From Streptomyces katrae (GTDB lineage: Bacteria > Actinomycetota > Actinomycetes > Streptomycetales > Streptomycetaceae), in contig NZ_JNZY01000066.1 in assembly GCF_000717655.1 (NCBI RefSeq), forward strand, positions 1 through 19,280: a stretch of DNA of 19,280 nucleotides, in the 5' to 3' direction. The position numbers and the translations under genes were made by a program. Shown here in pieces: positions 11,908-18,851 of this stretch. The first letter of the stretch is position 1. Each line of letters starts with the position of its first letter. The notes under the pieces were generated by a model. The model saw nothing but the letters and a program-made list of their open reading frames with translations, searched no databases and had not been told where the DNA came from.

Positions 11908-13647
11908 ATGCTCGACCACCTGATCAAAGGAGCCACCGTCGTGGACGGGACGGGCGGCCCCGCGTTCACCGCCGACGTCGGGATCCGGGACGGGCGGATC
12001 GCCGTCATCGGCGAGCCGGGCACGGTCACGGAGGAGGCCCGGACCGACGAGGACGCGCACGGGCTCGTCCTGTGCCCCGGCTTCGTCGACCCCCACACGC
12101 ACTACGACGCCCAGCTCTTCTGGGACCCGTACGCCACCCCCTCCATGAACCACGGCGTCACCACCGTCGCCGGCGGCAACTGCGGGTTCACCCTCGCCCC
12201 GCTCAACCCGGCCCGCCCGGAAGACGCCGACTACACCCGCCGCATGATGAGCAAGGTCGAGGGCATGGCCCTCAAGGCCCTCGAGGAAGGCGTCGACTGG
12301 ACCTGGTCCGGCTTCGGCGAGTACCTCGACGCCCTCGAAGGGCGGATCGCCGTCAACGCGGGCTTCATGGTCGGCCACTGCGCACTGCGCCGGCACGTCA
12401 TGGGCGCCGACGCCGTCGGCGGGCAGCCCACCCCCGAGCAGATGCAGCAGATGCTCGACCTCTTCCACGACGCCATGAACGCCGGCGCCTGGGGCCTGTC
12501 CACCACCCAGTCCGCCACCCACTCCGACGGTGACGGCGCCCCCGTGGCCTCCCGCCACGCCAAGCCCGCCGAGCTCATCGCGCTATCCAAGGCCGTCGCC
12601 GAACACGAAGGCACCCAGCTCGAAGCCATCGTCGCCGGCTGCCTCGACCAGTTCGCCGACGAGGAGATCGACCTCTTCGTCGAGATGAGCGCAGCCGCCG
12701 GCCGCCCGCTGAACTGGAACGTCCTCACCATCGACGCCGCCGTCCCCGAACGGGTGCCGCGCCAGCTCGTACCGAGCGAACGCGCCCGCAAGGCCGGCGG
12801 CCGCATCGTCGCGCTCACCATGCCGATCCTCACCCCCATGAACATGTCGCTCGGCACCTTCTGCGCGCTCAACCTGATCCCGGGCTGGGGCGAGATCCTC
12901 GGCCTGCCCGTGCCCGAGCGGATCGCGAAGCTGCGCGACGCCGGCGTACGGGCGCAGATGCTGCGCCGCGCCGACAGCAAGGAGGCCGGGGTCTTCCGGC
13001 GCCTCGCCGACTTCGGCCGCTACGTCATCGGGGACACGTACAGCAAGGAGAACGAGGGCCTGTCCGGCCGGGTCGTGGGCGACATCGCCGCCGAGCGCGG
13101 CCAAGACCCCTTCCAGTGCCTGGTCGAGATCTGCGCCAACGACGACCTGCGTACGGTGCTCTGGCCCATGCCGACCGACAACGACCCGGCGAGCTGGGCG
13201 CTGCGCGCCGAGACCTGGCAGCACGAGGACGTCATGCTCGGCGGCTCCGACGCCGGCGCGCACCTGGACCGCATGTGCGGGGCCCCGTACACCACCCGCT
13301 TCCTCGGGGACTGCCTGCGCGGCCGCAAGCTGGTGCCGCTGGAGCAGGCGGTGAAGATGCTCACCGACGACCCGGCGCAGCTGTTCGGGCTGCGCGAACG
13401 AGGACGGATCGCCGAGGGGTTCCACGCGGACCTGGTGCTGTTCGACCCGGAGCGGATCGAGGCCGGTCCGGCGACGCTCGTGCACGACCTGCCCGGCGAC
13501 AGCCCGCGGCTGGACGCCCGGGCGATCGGGATCGTGTCCGTACGCGTCAACGGCGTGGAGACCATCCGCGACGACGAGGTGACGGGTGCGATCCCCGGCA
13601 TCGTGCTCCGCTCGGGCCGCGACACGAGGACGGTGAGCACGCGTTGA
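11908..13647 (+). CDS. Amidohydrolase, N-acyl-D-amino-acid deacylase-like
   Basis: This 579-residue amidohydrolase-superfamily enzyme resembles D-aminoacylase. It has an N-terminal beta-sandwich strand (LIKGATVVDGTGG), metal motif DPHTHYD with His63/His65, Cys92 in AGGNCGFT (the bridging Cys of D-aminoacylases) and Asp448 in GGSDAGAH. A C-terminal sandwich holds ADLVLFDP. No histidine occurs between residues 234 and 438, where the two central zinc-ligand histidines of D-aminoacylase (His220 and His250) should fall. It may use a single metal or a modified site. Its substrate could be an amide, lactam or lactone (inference). ATG 11908 has a strong SD, AGGGGAG. Its stop overlaps the aldehyde dehydrogenase start (TTGA). 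Confidence 0.85.
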   Translation: MLDHLIKGATVVDGTGGPAFTADVGIRDGRIAVIGEPGTVTEEARTDEDAHGLVLCPGFVDPHTHYDAQLFWDPYATPSMNHGVTTVAGGNCGFTLAPLNPARPEDADYTRRMMSKVEGMALKALEEGVDWTWSGFGEYLDALEGRIAVNAGFMVGHCALRRHVMGADAVGGQPTPEQMQQMLDLFHDAMNAGAWGLSTTQSATHSDGDGAPVASRHAKPAELIALSKAVAEHEGTQLEAIVAGCLDQFADEEIDLFVEMSAAAGRPLNWNVLTIDAAVPERVPRQLVPSERARKAGGRIVALTMPILTPMNMSLGTFCALNLIPGWGEILGLPVPERIAKLRDAGVRAQMLRRADSKEAGVFRRLADFGRYVIGDTYSKENEGLSGRVVGDIAAERGQDPFQCLVEICANDDLRTVLWPMPTDNDPASWALRAETWQHEDVMLGGSDAGAHLDRMCGAPYTTRFLGDCLRGRKLVPLEQAVKMLTDDPAQLFGLRERGRIAEGFHADLVLFDPERIEAGPATLVHDLPGDSPRLDARAIGIVSVRVNGVETIRDDEVTGAIPGIVLRSGRDTRTVSTR

Positions 13648-15116
13648 GCGAGCCCCTGCAGCAGAAGCTGTACATCGGCGGCGAGTGGGTGGAGCCCGCC
13701 GCCGGGCACTACGAGGTGGTCAACCCGGCGGACGAATCGGTGGTCGGGCTCGCGCCCGAGGCCTCGCGCGCCCAGGTCGAGGAGGCGGCGCGCGCGGCGG
13801 CGGAGGCCTTCGAGGCCTGGTCCCGTACGGCCCCCGAGACGCGGGCGGCCATCCTCGACCGGGCCGCGGACATCATGCAGCGCGAGTACGAGCCGTGGGC
13901 GGCCCTCGCCCGCGCCGAGACGGGCGCACCGACCGGCATCGCGCGCGGGATGCAGGTCGGGGTCGGGGTCTCGCGCTTCCGGCGGTACGCGAAGGGCGCC
14001 CTCGAGCCGGTGGAGCGCGGGCTGCCGCCGCAGGTCACCGAGGCCGGCCCGATGGGGAGGGCGAGCATCCTGGGGGCGCTGGAGGTGCGCCAGCCGGTCG
14101 GCGTGGTCACCTGCATCACCTCCTACAACAACCCGTGGGCGAACCCGGCGGGCAAGGTGGCCCCGGCCCTGGCCATGGGCAACACGGTGGTGGTGAAGCC
14201 GGCCCCGCAGGATCCGCTGTCGGTGTTCAAGATGGCCGGGGCGCTGCACGAGGCGGGCGCACCGGCGGGCGTGGTGAACGTGGTCTGCGGTGCCTCGGCC
14301 GGGGTCGGCGAGGCCGCGGTGGACTCCCCGTACGTGGACATGGTGTCGTTCACCGGCTCCACGGGCGTCGGACAGCGCATCGCGGAGGTCTGCGGCCGCT
14401 CGATGAAGCGGCAGCTGATGGAGCTCGGCGGCAAGGGCGCGGCGATCGTCTTCGAGGACGCCGACCTGGACGCGGCCGTGACGGGGATCGGCACCACCTT
14501 CTCCTTCTACTCCGGCCAGATCTGCACGGCGCCGACGCGGGTGATCGTGCACCGGTCGGTGTACGAGCAGCTGGTCGAGAAGCTGACGGGCTACCTGGCC
14601 TTCATGAAGGTCGGCGACCCGGCGGCGGCGGGCACGGTGGTCGGGCCGGTGATCTCGGCCGCGCACCGCGACCGCGTGGAGTCGTACGTCGAGCTGGGGC
14701 GCAAGGAGGGCGCGCGGATCGCGTACGGCGGCGAGCGGCCGGTGGTCGGGGACGGCCGCGGCTTCTACGTGGCGCCGACGCTGCTGGTGGACTGCACGAA
14801 CGACATGAGGGTGGTCCGGGAGGAGATCTTCGGGCCGGTGGTCGTGGTCGTGCCGTTCGACGGGGACGAGGACGAGGCGGTCCGGCTGGCCAACGACAGC
14901 GACTTCGGCCTGCTGAGCTACGTGTGGTCCGGGGACGCGGCGCGCGCCTTCCGGGTGGCGCGGCGGCTGCGGGCGGGCGGGGTCGGCGTGAACACGATCG
15001 GCCGGAACATGGAGGCCCCGTTCGGGGGCTTCAAGCGCTCGGGCGTCGGGCGGGACGTGGGCTCGTACGCGCTGCACGCGTACAGCGAGGTGCAGTCGAT
15101 CGTCTGGGCGGGCTGA
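13644..15116 (+). CDS. Aldehyde dehydrogenase family protein
   Basis: This 490-residue NAD(P)-dependent aldehyde dehydrogenase has intact motifs: YNNPW with the oxyanion Asn (about 162), Lys185 in VVKPAP, the FTGSTGVG nucleotide loop (236-243), catalytic Glu260 in MELGGKG and nucleophile Cys294 in GQICTAPTR. The C-terminal APFGGFKRSGVGRD follows. It would oxidise an aldehyde to the acid. The TTG at 13644-13646 overlaps the amidohydrolase stop, so the two are translationally coupled and probably act in sequence. No better in-frame start exists nearby, and the protein begins at the usual ALDH N-terminus (LYIGGEWV). It is the last gene of the plus-strand block, followed by a strong hairpin. Confidence 0.93.
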   Translation: MSEPLQQKLYIGGEWVEPAAGHYEVVNPADESVVGLAPEASRAQVEEAARAAAEAFEAWSRTAPETRAAILDRAADIMQREYEPWAALARAETGAPTGIARGMQVGVGVSRFRRYAKGALEPVERGLPPQVTEAGPMGRASILGALEVRQPVGVVTCITSYNNPWANPAGKVAPALAMGNTVVVKPAPQDPLSVFKMAGALHEAGAPAGVVNVVCGASAGVGEAAVDSPYVDMVSFTGSTGVGQRIAEVCGRSMKRQLMELGGKGAAIVFEDADLDAAVTGIGTTFSFYSGQICTAPTRVIVHRSVYEQLVEKLTGYLAFMKVGDPAAAGTVVGPVISAAHRDRVESYVELGRKEGARIAYGGERPVVGDGRGFYVAPTLLVDCTNDMRVVREEIFGPVVVVVPFDGDEDEAVRLANDSDFGLLSYVWSGDAARAFRVARRLRAGGVGVNTIGRNMEAPFGGFKRSGVGRDVGSYALHAYSEVQSIVWAG

Positions 15117-15131
15117 GCCGGACCGCCGGGA

Positions 15132-15161
15132 GCGGGCGCGGGGCCCCGGCCCCGCGCCCGC
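15132..15161. terminator. Strong bidirectional hairpin terminator
   Basis: GCGGGCGCGGGGCC pairs perfectly with GGCCCCGCGCCCGC across two bases, a 14-bp nearly all-GC stem. It is 15 bp after the aldehyde dehydrogenase stop and 45 bp beyond the end of the convergent lipoprotein gene. It probably terminates both. Confidence 0.8.
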
Positions 15162-15206
15162 GCACGTGATGCCCAGCGGTTCACTGCGCGGTTCACTCCC
15201 CGCGGA

Positions 15207-15842
15207 TCACTTCTCCGAGAGGTAGTCCGTGAGGACGCACCCCTTCACGAGGGCCGGCTCCTTGCGGTAGCCGCTCGGCGGGCTGAAGTCCGGGTGGCAG
15301 TTCAGGACGACCATCCCGCTCTTCGCGCTCAGCATGGCGGTCATCGTGTCCGTGCTCCGGGAGCCGACGGCGAAGTCCTGACCGATGACGAAGCCCATGT
15401 TGACGTGCCGCTTCGGGTGTTCGGCGTACTCCTTGTCGACTTCGGCCTTGAACGCGGCCTGGAAGGCCTTCGGGTCCTTGATGAGGAAGATCCCGGTGTC
15501 ACCGCGGTCGTTGCACCATCCGCGCTCGGTCACGGAGTACGCCGCCCCGTACTTGTCGTCCGGGCCCTCTCCCGGGTCGTAGCCCTCCTGGGCCTTGGAG
15601 ACCTCGGTGCACTTGGTGTACCTGCCCACGATGCGGGTGGCCTCGGCCATGGAGCCCGCCTTGACCAGCCCCTTGAAGCCGAGTCCGTTGCCCTTCTTGG
15701 GCGCTCCGCCGTCGCCGCCTGCACCGATGCCGCCGACCGAGGCGATGTCCCCGGCGTACGCGCCGTCGTCGCTCCCGCAGGCGGTGAGGGTGAGGAGCGC
15801 GGTGAGGGTGGTGGCGGTGGCGATGACTGTTCTGGTGCGCAT
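15207..15842 (-). CDS. Putative lipoprotein, unknown function
   Basis: This 211-residue protein has a classic lipoprotein signal: MRTRTVIATATTLTALLTLT with lipobox L-T-A-C, Cys22. A Gly-rich linker (about 36-48) follows. The globular part has further cysteines in YTKCTEV, GWCNDRG, LNCHPDF and VKGCVLTD, which could form two disulfides outside the membrane. I do not recognise a characterised family. ATG 15842 was chosen because it opens the signal peptide and has GGGGGA about 10 nt upstream. A well-spaced promoter with an inverted repeat lies upstream. It stands alone and is convergent with the aldehyde dehydrogenase. Confidence 0.85.
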   Translation of the reverse strand: MRTRTVIATATTLTALLTLTACGSDDGAYAGDIASVGGIGAGGDGGAPKKGNGLGFKGLVKAGSMAEATRIVGRYTKCTEVSKAQEGYDPGEGPDDKYGAAYSVTERGWCNDRGDTGIFLIKDPKAFQAAFKAEVDKEYAEHPKRHVNMGFVIGQDFAVGSRSTDTMTAMLSAKSGMVVLNCHPDFSPPSGYRKEPALVKGCVLTDYLSEK

Positions 15843-15871
15843 GCGCGGATGATCCCCCGTGTCGATGACCT

Positions 15872-15912
15872 TGATCGTCGGGACTCTAGAGCGACGATCA
15901 TGTCCGCGACAA
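15872..15912 (-). promoter_or_regulatory. Promoter and 9-bp inverted repeat of lipoprotein gene
   Basis: On the minus strand, TTGTCG (15912-15907) and TAGAGT (15888-15883) are separated by 18 bp, a good vegetative sigma match. The perfect inverted repeat TGATCGTCG / CGACGATCA (15872-15880 and 15892-15900, 11-bp spacer) covers the -10 region and part of the spacer, as a repressor operator would. Confidence 0.55.
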
Positions 15913-16095
15913 ACGGCCGCCCGAAAAGTCACACGGGAAACTTCCACCCCTGAACCACTGCGCCCTCGCGGCCCCGGACCGCCCCCCGGCCGGAGGCCGC
16001 GGGCGTTGCGGACCCGCGGCGCCGTGGCGCACGGGCCGTCACCCCAAAGTGCCGCCGGGCGGTGACCGGGACACCGGCGGGTCGTTCTGCACGGC

Positions 16096-16383
16096 ATGAA
16101 CGCCATGAAGCGCAGCCTTGCCGCCCTGGTCCTCTCCGGTGGCGCCCTCGCCCTGACCCCCGTCGCCGCCCACGCCGACGGGCCGAACCTTCAGGCGGCC
16201 GCCCCGCTCGCCCAGCGTGTCGGCGACATCGCCGACCACCCGGGCCAGGCCGTACAGGACACGAAGACCGCCGTGGCCGTCACCGCCTCCGCCGCCGGTT
16301 CCGCCACCAAGGCCACCGACACCTCGCTCGCGGGCGCCGGCAACGCCCTGCAGGGCCTGCCGAAGACCCCGGCGATCCGCTGA
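16096..16383 (+). CDS. Small secreted protein, unknown function
   Basis: This 95-residue protein has a Sec signal peptide: basic MNAMKRS, hydrophobic core to about residue 22, and probable signal peptidase cleavage after AHA (residues 25-27). The mature part is Ala-rich with no cysteines and looks helical: an N-terminal LAQRVGDIADHPGQAVQDTK segment, then Ala/Thr/Ser-rich sequence. No SD is visible before ATG 16096, or before the in-frame ATG at 16105, so the mRNA may be leaderless. I do not recognise the family. It is divergent from the lipoprotein and convergent with the reductase, whose end is only 4 bp away. Confidence 0.7.
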   Translation: MNAMKRSLAALVLSGGALALTPVAAHADGPNLQAAAPLAQRVGDIADHPGQAVQDTKTAVAVTASAAGSATKATDTSLAGAGNALQGLPKTPAIR

Positions 16384-16387
16384 CCGG

Positions 16388-16888
16388 CTAGGAACCCGTA
16401 GGGGTGACCAGCACCAGCGGGATCTCGCGGTCCGTCGCCGCCCGGTAGGCCCCGTACGAGGGCATTGCCGCCACCACCACCGGCCACAGGCGCTCCGCCT
16501 CGGCCGGGGTGGCCCGCCGGGCAGTCGCGGGGAAGGTCCCGGCGCCGACCTGGAGCGTGACGGCGGGGTCGCCCTCCAGGTTCAGGTACCACGCCGGGTG
16601 CCGGTCGGCGCCCGCGTTCGAAGCCGTCAGGACGTACGCGGCACCGTCCCCGTCCCCGTCCCGTACGTAGGCCAGCGCCGTGCGCCGGAGCAGCCCGGAC
16701 CGCCGCCCCCGCGTGGTCAGCAGCAGGTCCGAGATCCCGGGCCGCGGCTGCCCGGCGGTCTCTTCGAAGCGCCGGATGTGCTCGGCCACCCAGGGGTTCG
16801 GGCTGTCCGTGGCCGCGGCGGCGGCGGCGGTGGTGGCCGCGCCGGCCGGGCGGATCGGGTCGGCCGGGCGGATCGGGTCGACCGTCAT
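16388..16888 (-). CDS. Deazaflavin (F420)-dependent reductase, Ddn-like
   Basis: This 166-residue protein matches the actinobacterial F420H2-dependent nitroreductase/quinone reductase family (Ddn type). After a variable N-terminus, the split-barrel core has LLLTTRGRRSGLLRRTALAY (55-74) and YVLTASNAGADRHPAWYLNL (85-104), the expected cofactor-binding segments. Family members reduce quinones or nitro compounds with F420H2. The first 27 residues come from an 18-bp tandem duplication (DPIRPA twice) and an Ala run, and are probably disordered. The ATG at 16888 overlaps the upstream gene's stop (ATGA), so the two are coupled. The pairing with a NAD(P)-binding protein and a divergent HxlR regulator suggests electrophile or quinone detoxification (inference). 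Confidence 0.88.
   Translation of the reverse strand: MTVDPIRPADPIRPAGAATTAAAAAATDSPNPWVAEHIRRFEETAGQPRPGISDLLLTTRGRRSGLLRRTALAYVRDGDGDGAAYVLTASNAGADRHPAWYLNLEGDPAVTLQVGAGTFPATARRATPAEAERLWPVVVAAMPSYGAYRAATDREIPLVLVTPTGS
16844..16879. repeat. 18-bp perfect tandem duplication
   Basis: GGCCGGGCGGATCGGGTC is present twice in direct tandem (16844-16861 and 16862-16879), inside the reductase gene near its start. It encodes the repeated DPIRPA at residues 4-15 and keeps the frame. Confidence 0.85.
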
Positions 16889-17496
16889 GCCGACGTCACC
16901 CCCGCGTGGGCGCGGTGCACCGTCGGGGTCCGGATCTCGTCCAGCACCGCCCGGGCGAAGCCGGTGTGCGCGATCCGGCCGGCGGCGTCGGCCGGGCCGA
17001 AGGCGTAGCCGCCGCCGGGCGCCCCGGCGGGAGAGAAGTCTCCGGCCGGGCTCAGCACCGCCCAGTCGAGCCGCGCCGGCGCCGCCGCCCGCAGGGCCTC
17101 GGTCCCGGCGCCGTGGCCGACGTAGAACTCCCGCCACTCCTGCGGATATCCCGGTGTGTCCATCAGCGCCGCCCCCGACCGCGTGGCCAGTACGGACGCC
17201 AGCCCGACGGACACGAGCCGCCCGACCCCGGCCTCCGCGAGGCCCGCCGCCAGCGCCCGCGCCGCCGCCGGGAAGAACTCCCCCGGGGCCGCCTGTGCGT
17301 CGTACACCGCCGCGACCGCCGCATCGTGCCCCACCGCCAGCCGGGCCACGTCGGCCGCCGAGGTCACGTCCCCGTCGCCGCGCCCCGCCTCCGTGACCTC
17401 GTACCCGCGCGCCCGCGCCTCGGCGACGACGGCCCGGCCGACCCGCCCGCGAGCGCCGAACACGATGACCTTGTTTCCCCTGCCGTTGTTCGTCAT
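16885..17496 (-). CDS. NAD(P)-binding protein, atypical SDR
   Basis: This 203-residue Rossmann-fold protein of the NAD(P)H-binding/NmrA-like type has nucleotide motif VIVFGARGRVGRAVV (10-24, with GARGRVG in place of GATGxxG). A short second part contains VGRLVSVGLASVL and DWAVLSPAGDFSPAG, typical of this group. Family members act as quinone or flavin reductases, or as redox sensors. No classical SDR Tyr-x3-Lys is evident. ATG 17496 has AGGG about 9 nt upstream. It is first in a two-gene operon with the F420-type reductase and is divergent from the HxlR regulator, 58 bp away, the usual layout for regulator and target. Confidence 0.85.
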   Translation of the reverse strand: MTNNGRGNKVIVFGARGRVGRAVVAEARARGYEVTEAGRGDGDVTSAADVARLAVGHDAAVAAVYDAQAAPGEFFPAAARALAAGLAEAGVGRLVSVGLASVLATRSGAALMDTPGYPQEWREFYVGHGAGTEALRAAAPARLDWAVLSPAGDFSPAGAPGGGYAFGPADAAGRIAHTGFARAVLDEIRTPTVHRAHAGVTSA

Positions 17497-17554
17497 GGGG
17501 CGACCCTAGGAAAGGGCCTGGTTACCGACCGGATACCGGCCTACCGTTTGGATC
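17497..17554. promoter_or_regulatory. Divergent promoter/operator region of HxlR unit
   Basis: The 58-bp gap between divergent genes must hold both promoters. TACCG occurs three times (17523, 17534, 17542), and CCGGATACCGG forms a small inverted repeat at 17529-17539. These are candidate HxlR sites. I could not assign good -35/-10 hexamers. The regulator gene shows no clear SD, so it may be leaderless. Confidence 0.4.
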
Positions 17555-18046
17555 ATGCGTGAAGCAGAACGAGAACGAGAACGAGAACGAGAACGAGAAC
17601 GGGAGCCGGAACGGGAGCCGGAACGGGAGCCACTTGACCCGGAGATGTTCGACCCCGTCTGCCCGTCACCGCTGGTCCCGTTCCGGATCGGCGACAAGTG
17701 GGCCTCGATGATCCTGCGTTGCCTCGAAGGCGGGCCCCGCCGCTTCTCGGAACTCAAGGTCCCGCTGCGCGGCATCACGTCCAAGTCCCTCACCCAGTCG
17801 CTGCGTGCCCTGGAGCGCGACGGGTTCGTCGTACGGACGCAGCAGGCACCGCCGGAGCGCCGCGTCGAGTACGCCCTCACCCCGCTCGGCCACGGCCTCC
17901 TCGGCCCGCTGGACGCGGCGTGCGACTGGACGCGCGAGCACTGGGACGAGCTCATCGACGCCCAGGAGGCGGGGCTCGCGGGCGGGTCCTCGGCCGAGTC
18001 CGTGGCCGCCCCCACGGTCGGGCCCTCAGCGGGAGTTGATCGTTGA
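17555..18046 (+). CDS. HxlR-family transcriptional regulator
   Basis: This is a 163-residue winged-helix regulator. The HxlR domain begins at about residue 32 with FDPVCPSPLVPFRIGDKWAS, then RRFSELKVPLRGITSKSLTQ (recognition helix) and LERDGFVVRTQQAPPERRVEY (wing), ending in TPLGHGLL. A lone Cys36 just before the first helix matches the redox-sensing Cys of YodB/QorR-type members, and two more cysteines occur later. The first 27 residues are an unusual Arg-Glu/Pro-Glu repeat from a hexanucleotide array. A start at ATG 17645 would remove it and give a normal-length HxlR, but has no good SD. It is probably a repressor of the divergent NAD(P)-binding/F420-reductase pair (inference). Confidence 0.88.
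   Translation: MREAEREREREREREREPEREPEREPLDPEMFDPVCPSPLVPFRIGDKWASMILRCLEGGPRRFSELKVPLRGITSKSLTQSLRALERDGFVVRTQQAPPERRVEYALTPLGHGLLGPLDAACDWTREHWDELIDAQEAGLAGGSSAESVAAPTVGPSAGVDR
17567..17632 (+). repeat. Hexanucleotide tandem repeat in HxlR N-terminus
   Basis: Five perfect GAACGA units (17567-17596) and one GAACGG are followed by alternating GAGCCG/GAACGG units to 17632, eleven units in all. They encode (Arg-Glu)n then (Glu-Pro-Glu-Arg)n. Copy-number change would lengthen or shorten the protein in steps of two residues without a frameshift. Confidence 0.9.
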
Positions 18047-18053
18047 ACAGGCC

Positions 18054-18848
18054 ATGATCCTCTGGTTGCTCAACACCCTCAGCACGTTCACCCTCGGCAT
18101 CCTCCTCGTCGGCGGCTTCGTCGCCCTCGCCGTGGGCGGCAGCCTCGCCGCCCGCCGCAGATTCCCGCACCTCGCCGGCGGAGAGCACAACGAGATGGTC
18201 GGCGTCGCCCTCGGCATGTTCGGTGCCATCTACGGCATCATCCTGGCCTTCGTCGTCGTCACGCTCTGGACCCAGCTGGAGAACACCCAGACCGTCGTCG
18301 CGGCCGAGGCGACCGACCTCGCCCTCGTCGTCCGCAGCGCCGAGGCCTTCCCGCCGGCCGAACGCGCCCGCGTGGAGCGGGCGGTGGGCGACTACGTGCA
18401 CGCCGTCGTCGAGATCCAGTGGCCGCTCATGCGCGACGGCAAGCCGAGCTACGAGGCCACCGCCGAGCAGACGCACGGGCTGTACAAGGCGCTCCAGGCG
18501 TACGAGCCCACCGGCACCCGCAGCGAGACCTTCTACGGTGAGGCCGCCGGCCGCCTCAACGACGTCGCCGCCCAGCGGCGGGCCCGCGTCACGATGGCCG
18601 AAACGTCCCTGCCGGTTCTGCTCCAGGTGCTGGTGTACGGGGGCGCGCTGGTGATCCTCCCGCTCACGTTCCTGTTCGGCCTGCGCAGCCTGAAGATGCA
18701 GCTGCTGTTCGTCTCGGCCGTGGCGGCGCTGATCGGCTTCAGCCTGCTGCTGGTGATGGTGCTGGACCGCCCCTTCGCGGGGGAACTCAGCGTCACCCCG
18801 GCCCCGTACAAGGAGGCGGCGCTGGCCCAGTTCTGGCGCGCCTCCTAG
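18054..18848 (+). CDS. DUF4239-type membrane protein
   Basis: This 264-residue membrane protein has two helices near the N-terminus (about 5-27 and 45-67, MVGVALGMFGAIYGIILAFVVVTLW). A soluble middle part of about 130 residues carries EATDLALVVRSAEAFP and VGDYVHAVV, and two helices lie near the C-terminus (about 190-235). This is the layout of DUF4239 (bestrophin-like domain) proteins, whose function is not established; an ion-channel-like role has been suggested from similarity only. The start is uncertain: ATG 18054 is 7 bp after the HxlR stop, with only a weak AACAGG before it. An in-frame TTG at 18036 would overlap the regulator. It may be co-transcribed with the regulator gene. Confidence 0.82.
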   Translation: MILWLLNTLSTFTLGILLVGGFVALAVGGSLAARRRFPHLAGGEHNEMVGVALGMFGAIYGIILAFVVVTLWTQLENTQTVVAAEATDLALVVRSAEAFPPAERARVERAVGDYVHAVVEIQWPLMRDGKPSYEATAEQTHGLYKALQAYEPTGTRSETFYGEAAGRLNDVAAQRRARVTMAETSLPVLLQVLVYGGALVILPLTFLFGLRSLKMQLLFVSAVAALIGFSLLLVMVLDRPFAGELSVTPAPYKEAALAQFWRAS

Positions 18849-18851
18849 GGA

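Noticed and set aside
13020..15077. Minus-strand open frame of 685 codons opposite amidohydrolase and ALDH
   Set aside because: Low-complexity Arg/His-rich translation with no domains, fully antisense to two well-supported genes.
17805..18053. Longer DUF4239 protein starting inside the HxlR gene
   Set aside because: The extra codons are the HxlR gene read in another frame; the hydrophobic N-terminus begins at ATG 18054.
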